NCBI GenBank assembly: GCA_021807655.1
Contig: JAKBCT010000069.1
Span: 1-5,598, forward strand
Direction: 5' to 3'
DNA from: Actinomycetes bacterium
GTDB lineage: Bacteria; Actinomycetota; Acidimicrobiia; Acidimicrobiales; RAAP-2
Length of the DNA stretch: 5,598 bases
Shown: positions 1 through 5,076 of the stretch, piece by piece
Layout: every line of letters starts with the position of its first letter
Position numbering within the stretch: position 1 is the stretch's first letter
The notes under the pieces: generated by a model
What the model saw: only the letters and a program-made list of their open reading frames with translations
What the model was told of the DNA's origin: nothing
Database searches by the model: none
Made by a program: the position numbers and the translations under genes

Positions 1-50
1 ACGTGCGCTCGCCGGGCGAATTGGCGGTGACCGGGCCGTCGTCGGGGTAG
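1..50 (+). CDS. ftsQ: C-terminal end of a probable FtsQ-type division protein (partial)
   Basis: Only the last codons are visible. The frame starting at base 3 reads VRSPGELAVTGPSSG and stops at TAG 48-50. Two things suggest FtsQ. In dcw clusters ftsQ commonly lies directly upstream of ftsZ. The family often ends in a beta-strand of the type 'D-x-R-x-P-x-x-x-x-V', which the visible residues resemble. FtsQ is a bitopic membrane protein of the divisome that links FtsB/FtsL to other division proteins. About 15 residues cannot prove identity. Another open frame (base 2 to the TAG at 83-85) remains possible, but it would run through the promoter proposed at 60-88. Confidence 0.45.
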   Translation, partial: VRSPGELAVTGPSSG

Positions 51-59
51 GGTTCGTAT

Positions 60-88
60 TTGACCGAAAAGTAGCCACTGACTAGCCT
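60..88 (+). promoter_or_regulatory. Candidate sigma-70-type promoter for ftsZ
   Basis: TTGACC at 60-65 is followed after exactly 17 bases by TAGCCT at 83-88. This fits a housekeeping -35 box and the actinobacterial -10 form TANNNT. Transcription would start near base 95, giving a leader of about 70 bases before the ftsZ ATG at 167. The box lies just after the presumed ftsQ stop. A dedicated ftsZ promoter at the ftsQ-ftsZ junction is common in Actinobacteria. The -10 matches only the three most conserved positions. Confidence 0.5.
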
Positions 89-154
89 GCAATGACATTT
101 CGTCGCGAACCCGCGCGGCGCCTGCGTGGTGGGTCACAATGGGTAGAGTCGCCC

Positions 155-162
155 GAAGGGGG
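155..162 (+). promoter_or_regulatory. Ribosome binding site that decides the ftsZ start
   Basis: GAAGGGGG lies four bases before the ATG at 167 and is a purine-rich Shine-Dalgarno match. An in-frame ATG also exists at 92, but it falls at or before the predicted transcription start and has no such site. It would also add 25 Arg/Gly-rich residues that FtsZ proteins do not carry. The site therefore supports 167. Confidence 0.6.
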
Positions 163-166
163 TTCC

Positions 167-1258
167 ATGAGTCTGAGCCAGAGCAATTACCACGCGGTCA
201 TCAAGGTGATTGGTGTCGGTGGCGGGGGCGTCAACGCGGTGAATCGTATGGTCGCCGCCGGGCTGCGCAACATTGAGTTCATCGCGGCGAACACTGATGC
301 CCAGGCGCTGCTGCTGAGCGAGGCGGACCTCAAAATCGATATTGGGCGCCAGTTGACCAGGGGGCTCGGCGCGGGGAGCGACCCCGAAATTGGCCGTCAG
401 GCGGCCGAGGAGCATCGGGCGGAGATCGAAGAGGCGCTCAAGGACACCGATATGGTCTTCATCACCGTCGGCGAAGGCGGGGGCACGGGGACGGGGGCGG
501 CGCCCGTCGTCTCTGACATAGCGCGTTCGCTCGGCATTCTCACCATCGGTGTGGTGACCCGACCATTTTCCTTCGAGGGTAAGCGCCGTGCGACGCAGGC
601 TGAGAAGGGAATCGAGGCGCTGCGCGGCAAGGTGGACACCCTCATCGTCATTCCCAACGACCGGTTGCTGTCGGTAACGGCCGCCGACACCTCCATGCTC
701 GACGCCTTCAAGATCGCCGATGACGTCCTGTTGTCGGCCGTGCGCGGCGTGACTGACCTCATCACGGTGCCTGGGCTCATCAATACGGACTTCGCTGACG
801 TTAACGCCATCATGCGCAACGCCGGCAGCGCCATCATGGGCGTCGGCCAATCGACGGGCGAAGGACGCGCGGTGAACGCGGCCCGGGCGGCGATCACGTC
901 GCCGCTGCTGGAGGCCTCCATCGACGGGGCCCGCGGCATCCTCATGAATATTGTGGGTGGATCAGGTGTTACGCTCACCGAAGTCACCGACGCCGCCAAC
1001 ATTATTCACTCGGTGGCTCACCCCGACGCGAATATCATCTTCGGCAGCGTGATTGATGACTCGATCGGTGATGCCGTTCGCGTCACCGTCATCGCCGCGG
1101 GCTTTGATCACCAGAACCCGGCCAAGACACCGTTGTCGCCGTCGACTTCGAGCCAGCCCGTCATGACCGAGGGGCCGCGTACGGACATCTTTAGTACCGC
1201 GAACGACGACTTCTTTGACGTTGGCGGCGATGACGATCTACCCAGCTTCCTCCGCTGA
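167..1258 (+). CDS. ftsZ: Cell division protein FtsZ
   Basis: This 363-residue tubulin homologue is a GTPase that polymerises at midcell into the Z-ring and recruits the divisome. The N-terminal nucleotide-binding fold has the GVGGGG loop (residues 16-21), NTDAQAL (42-48) and the tubulin signature GGGTGTG (104-110), preceded by Gly-Glu as in mycobacterial Fts[12 protein letters not shown] (131-141) and the synergy (T7) loop NTDFADV (206-212) with its catalytic acids follow. The C-terminal domain ends near VTVIAAGF (306-313). A linker of about 40 residues leads to an acidic stretch and the tail DLPSFLR (357-363), the conserved peptide that binds SepF. ATG 167 is chosen for its Shine-Dalgarno site and family length; ATG 92 would give 388 residues. 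No key residue is missing. The end overlaps yggS by 29 bases. Confidence 0.98.
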   Translation: MSLSQSNYHAVIKVIGVGGGGVNAVNRMVAAGLRNIEFIAANTDAQALLLSEADLKIDIGRQLTRGLGAGSDPEIGRQAAEEHRAEIEEALKDTDMVFITVGEGGGTGTGAAPVVSDIARSLGILTIGVVTRPFSFEGKRRATQAEKGIEALRGKVDTLIVIPNDRLLSVTAADTSMLDAFKIADDVLLSAVRGVTDLITVPGLINTDFADVNAIMRNAGSAIMGVGQSTGEGRAVNAARAAITSPLLEASIDGARGILMNIVGGSGVTLTEVTDAANIIHSVAHPDANIIFGSVIDDSIGDAVRVTVIAAGFDHQNPAKTPLSPSTSSQPVMTEGPRTDIFSTANDDFFDVGGDDDLPSFLR

Positions 1259-1913
1259 CGCTGCGCTGGTCGAGCGCGTTCGCGCGAATCTCGAGGCGGT
1301 GCGTCATCGAATCGCCGCCGCCGGCGGCGACGTGGCGCGCATCCGGGTGGTCGGCGTCACCAAGTCGCTGGGACCCGACGCGGTGCTTGCCGCGGCCGGC
1401 GCAGGTCTCACGAGCGTGGGAGAGAACTACCTACGCGAACTTGAGGTCAAACGAGCCGCCGTTGGCGCGATTGGGGTTCGCTGGCACTTCCTGGGCGCGC
1501 TGCAGTCGAACAAGATCCGTCGGGCGGCGCGAGCCGCGGACGTGCTCTGCGGGGTCTCACGACTGAAGGAACTCACGTCAATTGCCGGTGCCGCCGCGGG
1601 CGCGTCGGTCTACGTTGAAGTCGAAACGACGGGCCTGCCCACGCGCAACGGCGCACCGGTGGCGCAGGTGGCCGATCTCGTGGACGCGGGACGCGCCCTG
1701 GGGCTCGACGTTCGGGGCTTGATGACCGTTGCCCCGCCGGATGTGGACGGGGCCCGGCGGGCGTTCGCCCTGACGAAGGAGCTCGCTGACCAATTGGATC
1801 TGGCCGAATGCTCGATGGGTATGAGCGACGACTTGGAACTGGCCTGCCAGTACGGCACGACCGAGTTGCGCCTCGGCAGGGCGCTCTTTGGGCCGCGGCC
1901 GGCTTTGAGATGA
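1230..1913 (+). CDS. yggS: YggS/PROSC-family pyridoxal-phosphate-binding protein
   Basis: This protein belongs to the YggS/YlmE/PLPBP family, single-domain alanine-racemase-like barrels that bind PLP without known catalysis and keep PLP and amino-acid pools balanced. From ATG 1230 it is 227 residues, the usual family size. VVGVTKS (40-46) carries the PLP Schiff-base lysine (K45). GENYLRE (64-70), [11 protein letters not shown] (85-95), RGLMTVAPP (162-170), SMGMSDD (195-201) and RLGRALFG (214-221) are the family's substrate and phosphate-binding segments. A TTG at 1215 would add five residues. ATG 1230 is preferred, but neither start has a strong ribosome binding site, so translation probably depends on ribosomes finishing ftsZ. 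In many Actinobacteria and Firmicutes this gene lies between ftsZ and sepF. Here pgeF, which often separates it from ftsZ, is missing. Confidence 0.93.
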   Translation: MTIYPASSADAALVERVRANLEAVRHRIAAAGGDVARIRVVGVTKSLGPDAVLAAAGAGLTSVGENYLRELEVKRAAVGAIGVRWHFLGALQSNKIRRAARAADVLCGVSRLKELTSIAGAAAGASVYVEVETTGLPTRNGAPVAQVADLVDAGRALGLDVRGLMTVAPPDVDGARRAFALTKELADQLDLAECSMGMSDDLELACQYGTTELRLGRALFGPRPALR

Positions 1914-1921
1914 GCGTGACC

Positions 1922-1927
1922 TAACAT
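1922..1927 (+). promoter_or_regulatory. Possible -10 box upstream of sepF
   Basis: TAACAT in the 44-base yggS-sepF gap fits TANNNT and would start a transcript near 1934, just before the sepF ribosome binding site. No -35 element at a suitable distance is visible: TTGAGA at 1905-1910 is only 11 bases away. It could be chance. sepF can equally be read through from ftsZ. Confidence 0.25.
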
Positions 1928-1946
1928 GGTTCCGGGCTACGGCCGC

Positions 1947-1954
1947 GAGGGGAG
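1947..1954 (+). promoter_or_regulatory. Ribosome binding site of sepF
   Basis: GAGGGGAG lies three bases before ATG 1958. It fixes the sepF start and is one of the best Shine-Dalgarno matches in the window. Confidence 0.6.
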
Positions 1955-1957
1955 CAC

Positions 1958-2554
1958 ATGAAAGATACATTCCGAAAGGCGCTGGGATTCCTCGGGCTCA
2001 TCGAGGACGACTACGGTGACTACGCGTCGAGCGTGCCCGCGCGCCCCTTTACGGATCAGCCGGACTACGCCGACGAGCCCGACTGGGGTCGAGGGCCCTC
2101 GAGCGCCAATCGCCCTTACCCTACGGCCCCCGCCGGGCCCGTAGCGCCACGATCGCAGCCCGCGACCCGCCGACCCTCGTCGATCTCCGTGCTCGACAGC
2201 GCCGGCGGACCACCTCGCGTGCGCCCCATGCCGAGTCCGCGCCCACGACCACCGGCGACGCTCGCTAACGAGTACGAGCCGGCCATTTTGTTCCCCCAGT
2301 CCTACAACGAGTCGCGGCGAATTACGGATCTGTTGCGCAGTTCGCGGGTCGTGGTCCTGAACGTCAGTGACGTCGAGCCGGCGGAGGCGCGACGACTGGT
2401 GGACTTCGCGTCAGGGACTGCTTACGCCCTCAGTGCGAAGATTGAACGGCTTGATCTGGGTATTTATCTGATCTGCCCCCAGGGTTCACATTTCAGCGTC
2501 GAGGCTCGGGCCTCGCTGCGCGCGTCGCGCTATCGATCGCTCGACGCGCTATGA
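1958..2554 (+). CDS. sepF: Cell division protein SepF (FtsZ membrane anchor)
   Basis: SepF is a cytoplasmic protein that dimerises, binds the FtsZ C-terminal tail and tethers it to the membrane. In Actinobacteria, which lack FtsA, it is the main FtsZ anchor. The 198 residues fall into three parts. Residues 1-22 form an amphipathic membrane-targeting helix ending in the typical acidic EDDYGDY (16-22). Residues 23-107 form a disordered Pro/Arg/Ser-rich linker. Residues 108-183 form the DUF552 core, with FPQSYNESRRITDLLR (112-127), VVVLNVSD (131-138), ARRLVDFASGTAYAL (144-158), and IERL and YLICPQG (162-176). The glycine often found before the IER strand is replaced by SAK. The gene follows yggS after 44 bases, has a strong ribosome binding site, and overlaps yggT by four bases (ATGA), suggesting coupled translation. 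Confidence 0.95.
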   Translation: MKDTFRKALGFLGLIEDDYGDYASSVPARPFTDQPDYADEPDWGRGPSSANRPYPTAPAGPVAPRSQPATRRPSSISVLDSAGGPPRVRPMPSPRPRPPATLANEYEPAILFPQSYNESRRITDLLRSSRVVVLNVSDVEPAEARRLVDFASGTAYALSAKIERLDLGIYLICPQGSHFSVEARASLRASRYRSLDAL

Positions 2555-2799
2555 GCCTGATCCACCTGCTGCTGTCGCTCTACATCTGGGTGTTCATCAT
2601 CGCGGCGCTGCTCAGCTGGTTCCCGTCGTCGAGTTCGGGTGGCGTCGCCTCGCTTCGCCGCGCCCTGGGAACCGTGACCGAACCGGTCCTGCGTCCCCTG
2701 CGCCAGATTCTGCCGCGCCCGCAAGTCGGCGGCGTTGGGATCGACTTCTCGGTGCTCGTGGCGATCATCATCCTCGATATCATCAACACCGTTATCTGA
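2551..2799 (+). CDS. yggT: YggT-family membrane protein
   Basis: This is an 82-residue integral membrane protein of the YggT/YlmG family. The hydrophobic segments are at about 3-23 and 64-82. They flank a short polar loop with the family hallmark TEPVLRPLRQILP (43-55), after LLSWFP (20-25), and GIDFSVLVA (63-71). Bacterial homologues are single-repeat proteins of about this size, usually encoded between sepF and divIVA. Their molecular role is not settled; links to division, osmotic tolerance and, for the plastid relative YlmG, nucleoid distribution have been proposed. The start codon overlaps the sepF stop (ATGA), which fixes the start and implies translational coupling. It is the last gene before a 43-base spacer that contains a promoter-like box for divIVA. 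Confidence 0.92.
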   Translation: MSLIHLLLSLYIWVFIIAALLSWFPSSSSGGVASLRRALGTVTEPVLRPLRQILPRPQVGGVGIDFSVLVAIIILDIINTVI

Positions 2800-2829
2800 G
2801 CGAACCACGTTGGCGCGGTCGTTCGACGG

Positions 2830-2835
2830 TAGGGT
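2830..2835 (+). promoter_or_regulatory. -10 box placed for a leaderless divIVA transcript
   Basis: TAGGGT fits the actinobacterial -10 form TANNNT and ends seven bases before the divIVA ATG at 2843. Transcription would therefore begin on or beside the start codon. Leaderless messages are common in Actinobacteria and this spacing is typical of them. A TTGGCG at 2810-2815 has only a 14-base spacer, so the -35 is weak. The only alternative for translation is a poor GGGTGG ribosome binding site at 2832-2837. Confidence 0.4.
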
Positions 2836-2842
2836 GGCGGGT

Positions 2843-3565
2843 ATGGACAGCACCGACAACGCCCGCTCCGCCCTGGACACCATCGATACCGTCGCCTTCA
2901 AAGTCGGCCTCAAGGGGTACAACGTCGACGAGGTCGACGAGTTCTTAGAACGCCTCTCGGTCGAGGCTCGTCAGCTGAAGGACCAACTGCAACAACAGCG
3001 CCAACAGTTACGTCAGGCGGCCGAACGGATCAACCAGCTCGAGGCGTCGCGGGGAACCGCGCCGGCCACCCCGGCACCGCCGGCCGCACCGCCGGCCGCA
3101 CCGCCCCCCGCGCCACGAACCGCGGGCACTGGTGCCGAGCAGGTCACCTCCATGATCGCGATGGCCCAGCAGTTCATCGACCACGCCCAGCGTGAGGCCG
3201 ACGAAAAGGCTCGAGAACTGACCGTGGCCGCTCAAGAACGAGCGCGACAGATTGTTACCGAGGCCCGAAGTCGCGCCGAAGACGAAGTGAATCGGCTCAA
3301 TGGTCTCAAACAGCGACTGAGCGAAGACGTCGAGATGCTCGCGCGCCAGCTCGACGTTGAGCGTACGCGTCTCAGTGCCGCACTCAACGAATTTGCGCGG
3401 TGGATCGAAGCGTCCCTGCGCCCGGGTGGTTCAAACGATGATGGTCCGAGATCGGTCGTCGCAACGTCGCCAGCGCCGAGTGCGCCCTCAGACGCCGTCG
3501 CGAGCCCGCCGACGATTGGCCAGGTCTTGCCGTTTGAAGCACTTGACCGGGAGAGTCGAGGCTAA
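2843..3565 (+). CDS. divIVA: DivIVA/Wag31-type coiled-coil scaffold
   Basis: DivIVA binds negatively curved membrane at poles and septa and, in Actinobacteria, organises polar growth and cell-wall synthesis. The protein has 240 residues. At the N-terminus, residues 18-40 hold the lipid-binding DivIVA domain with F-x-V-x-LKGYNVDEVDEFL (19-35), including the family's GY(N/D)xxEVDEFL core. A Gln-rich coiled coil runs to about 68, then a Pro/Ala linker at 72-92 built from a 12-bp repeat. A second coiled coil covers about 97-192. A disordered Ser/Pro/Ala tail ends the protein. This domain, linker, coiled-coil plan matches Wag31. ATG 2843 is chosen because the DivIVA domain begins 17 residues later; the frame is open upstream to 2735, but that stretch overlaps yggT in another frame and looks unlike the family. 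A gap of 377 bases follows. Confidence 0.93.
   Translation: MDSTDNARSALDTIDTVAFKVGLKGYNVDEVDEFLERLSVEARQLKDQLQQQRQQLRQAAERINQLEASRGTAPATPAPPAAPPAAPPPAPRTAGTGAEQVTSMIAMAQQFIDHAQREADEKARELTVAAQERARQIVTEARSRAEDEVNRLNGLKQRLSEDVEMLARQLDVERTRLSAALNEFARWIEASLRPGGSNDDGPRSVVATSPAPSAPSDAVASPPTIGQVLPFEALDRESRG
3074..3109 (+). repeat. 12-bp tandem repeat in the divIVA linker (3 units)
   Basis: The unit GCACCGCCGGCC occurs at 3074-3085 and 3086-3097. A third copy at 3098-3109 has its last bases changed to CCC. It encodes Ala/Pro-rich residues in the flexible linker between the DivIVA domain and the C-terminal coiled coil. As an in-frame multiple of three it can expand or contract without breaking the gene. 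Confidence 0.8.
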
Positions 3566-3591
3566 CGCCGCCGCGCCAGGGACAATTCGTG

Positions 3592-3623
3592 ACCGCGGGG
3601 GTTGGTGACCGGTCCCCGTCGGT
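3592..3623 (+). terminator. Candidate terminator hairpin after divIVA
   Basis: ACCGCGGGG (3592-3600) can pair with CCCCGTCGGT (3614-3623) in a 9-bp GC-rich stem with one bulged T at 3619 and a 13-base loop. It begins 26 bases after the divIVA stop. No run of T follows, so it would be the U-less type proposed in high-GC Actinobacteria, or simply an RNA-stabilising 3' structure. Confidence 0.4.
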
Positions 3624-3900
3624 GCGATCGGGCGACGTGGTCCCCGTGGTTGCTCGGTGCCAATCCAGCGTGATGCTCGGCGTGCTCGGCGAAGGTCGAG
3701 CCGTGCGGCGCGGCGATCGTTGACGTCGCGTCCTTCGCTCGGTGGCCGTGGTCGCTCGGAGGCATCGCGCGAGACCACTCGAGATGGGTCTTGGTCGTTG
3801 CGCGACGAGGATCTCGAGCCGTCGTTGGCGCGACGTAGACACATTGGCACGATCGATGCTCACCCGAGCTCGTATGTGCCGCAAGACGCACCACGACTGC

Positions 3901-3906
3901 TAGGGT
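3901..3906 (+). promoter_or_regulatory. -10 box upstream of the zinc-finger gene
   Basis: TAGGGT is identical to the box before divIVA and fits TANNNT. Transcription would start near 3913, giving a leader of about 30 bases that contains the ribosome binding site at 3930-3936. No good -35 hexamer is visible 16-19 bases upstream. Confidence 0.4.
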
Positions 3907-3929
3907 CGGCGGGCACGAAACTACGGCCC

Positions 3930-3936
3930 GAAGGAG
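3930..3936 (+). promoter_or_regulatory. Ribosome binding site of the zinc-finger gene
   Basis: GAAGGAG lies six bases before ATG 3943. It is a near-perfect Shine-Dalgarno sequence and fixes the start of this gene. Confidence 0.7.
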
Positions 3937-3942
3937 CACCCG

Positions 3943-5076
3943 ATGTCCGCCAATTCCGCCAAGTCCAAGAAAACAACGTCCGCCGCGGCGCCATCCAAGT
4001 CCAAGGTTGCCAAGAAGAAGAGCCCGGCCGTGGTGAAGAAAGCGACGACGTCTGGTCGGGGTGGCTCATCGAAAGGTGCGAGTTCGTCTAAGTCGTCCCG
4101 CAGCCGCACGAGTGCGGCGAAATCCGCCTCGACCACGAAGAAGGTGAGCCGTGCCACGGTAGCGACGCCGAAAAAGGTTGCCGCGGCGCGCGGCGCGCAG
4201 CCGACCAACTCGCCAGCCGCCAAGGCCAAGGCCGCCGCGGCCGCCAAGGTCCAGCGCGAACGTGAGGCGCGAGCCGCTGCGGCGGCGCGAGCCGCCGCAG
4301 CCAAGGCCAAAGCCGCGGCCGCCGCCAAGGCCCTGCGCGAACGTGAGGCTCGGGCCGCCGCCAAGGAGCGCGAGGCCAAGGCCAAGGCCGCCGCCAAGGA
4401 GCGCGAGACCAAGGCGAGGGCCGCCACCAAGGAGCGCGAGGCCAAGGCCAAGGCGGCCGCCAAGGAGCGCGAGGCCAAGGCCAAGGCCGCCGCCAAGGAG
4501 CGCGAACTCCAGCGCAAGGCGCGTGAGAAAGCGGCGATCGAGACCAAGAAGGCGCGCGAGATTGAGGCCAAGAAGAGGGCGGTCGAGGCCGAGCGGCAGC
4601 GCAAACTTCGTGAAATCGAGCGGCGCAATCTCGAGGAGTTGAAGCGTCAGGAACGACGAGAGGCCGAGGAGCGCAAGCGCCAGGAGGCCCTGGAGCGCAA
4701 GATGCACTCCAAGCCGTACGAGCACGACGTCGCCTTGCTCGCCGAATTGCGTGATCTACTGGTGGAGAGCCGCACCGTAACGGCCGTGCAGATCGGTGTG
4801 CTCGAGGCGGCGGTCAACGACCTGCTCGAGGGACGCGAGCGGCCCGAATACGACGAAGAGGACGGTAGCAGCGCCGGTTCGGACTACGACCGCGATCAGT
4901 TGAAGATGCAATTGGACAACGAACGATTGAAGGTCGACCTGATTGAGGTGGCGCTGACGCGGGTCGAGGACGGCAGTTACGGTCGTTGTGACAGCTGCTT
5001 CGAACCGATCGCGAAGGCCCGGCTCTTGGCGCAGGTGCCGGTCTTTACCTGCGTGACGTGCCGCGCGAACGGCTAA
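3943..5076 (+). CDS. DksA/TraR-type C4 zinc-finger protein with long charged helical arm
   Basis: The protein has 377 residues, more than twice the length of E. coli DksA. The C-terminal third (about 258-377) is a DksA/TraR module: a helical hairpin, an acidic turn (302-318), then the zinc finger GSYGRCDSC...CVTC, with cysteines 349, 352, 370 and 373 (C-x2-C-x17-C-x2-C) and the family's I-x-x-x-RL-x-x-x-P between them. Such proteins bind RNA polymerase through its secondary channel and alter initiation. Residues 1-91 are Lys/Ser/Ala-rich, like a histone H1 tail. Residues 92-256 are Ala/Lys/Arg/Glu repeats likely to form one long helix. Homologues at this locus in Streptomyces, before lspA, also have Lys/Ala-rich N-termini, so this is probably an ancestral design rather than a recent fusion. 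The arm could bind DNA or RNA, but that is inference. The gene overlaps lspA by 19 bases. Confidence 0.88.
   Translation: MSANSAKSKKTTSAAAPSKSKVAKKKSPAVVKKATTSGRGGSSKGASSSKSSRSRTSAAKSASTTKKVSRATVATPKKVAAARGAQPTNSPAAKAKAAAAAKVQREREARAAAAARAAAAKAKAAAAAKALREREARAAAKEREAKAKAAAKERETKARAATKEREAKAKAAAKEREAKAKAAAKERELQRKAREKAAIETKKAREIEAKKRAVEAERQRKLREIERRNLEELKRQERREAEERKRQEALERKMHSKPYEHDVALLAELRDLLVESRTVTAVQIGVLEAAVNDLLEGRERPEYDEEDGSSAGSDYDRDQLKMQLDNERLKVDLIEVALTRVEDGSYGRCDSCFEPIAKARLLAQVPVFTCVTCRANG
4219..4362 (+). repeat. 81-bp imperfect direct repeat in the zinc-finger gene
   Basis: Residues 93-113 and 120-140 are near copies (AKAKAAAAAK, then QREREARAAA or LREREARAAA), offset by 27 codons (81 bp). 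The differences are mostly synonymous third bases plus a VQ-to-AL change. Together they form the first part of the charged helical arm. Confidence 0.7.
4363..4506 (+). repeat. 33-bp tandem repeat in the zinc-finger gene (4 units plus a partial)
   Basis: Units start at 4363, 4396, 4429 and 4462, with a partial fifth from 4495. Each encodes an 11-residue block of the form KEREAKAKAAA; unit 2 is KERETKARAAT. Units 1, 3 and 4 are almost identical at the DNA level. The period is a multiple of three, so copy-number change keeps the frame. The 11-residue period fits three helical turns, with Glu and Lys/Arg placed for i to i+4 salt bridges. Confidence 0.85.

Larger units (their letters stand above)
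3566..3942. other. 377-base gap without a supported gene
   Basis: No reading frame here has a convincing start, ribosome binding site or recognisable protein. The gap holds a GC-rich hairpin soon after the divIVA stop (3592-3623), a two-part inverted repeat at 3766-3804, five copies of GCTCGG between 3652 and 3759, and a TAGGGT box plus ribosome binding site for the next gene. I found no tRNA, rRNA, RNase P or SRP RNA signature. In Streptomyces this position is occupied by ileS. The gap could hold a small RNA, a decayed gene or only regulatory sequence. Confidence 0.6.

Noticed and set aside
92..166. N-terminally extended FtsZ starting at ATG 92 (25 extra residues)
   Set aside because: The extension is Arg/Gly-rich and unlike any FtsZ N-terminus, has no ribosome binding site, and begins at or before the predicted transcription start. 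ATG 167 has GAAGGGGG in front of it.
134..850. Long minus-strand open frame opposite ftsZ
   Set aside because: It is a shadow of the ftsZ codons, with Asp/Arg/His-rich composition and no family resemblance. High G+C makes such antisense frames common.
3589..3723. 44-codon plus-strand frame from GTG 3589 in the gap
   Set aside because: It starts inside the candidate terminator hairpin, lacks a clear ribosome binding site and resembles nothing known.
3566..3942. tRNA, tmRNA, RNase P or SRP RNA gene in the gap
   Set aside because: No TPsiC-arm GGTTCGA-type motif, tRNA cloverleaf, or conserved RNase P or SRP core sequence is visible on either strand.
3657..4091. Arg-rich plus-strand frame spanning the gap and the start of the zinc-finger gene
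   Set aside because: It overlaps the well-supported start at 3943 in another frame, has no ribosome binding site, and has low-complexity Arg/Ser composition.
4219..4506. CRISPR-like array in the repeat region
   Set aside because: The repeats are contiguous without unique spacers, are in frame with a gene, and encode a periodic helical protein segment.
3921..4725. Two long minus-strand frames opposite the Lys/Ala repeats
   Set aside because: Their Leu/Gly and Ala/Leu/Ser repeats are only the reverse reading of the 33-bp and 81-bp repeats. The plus-strand gene has a strong ribosome binding site and a true zinc finger.
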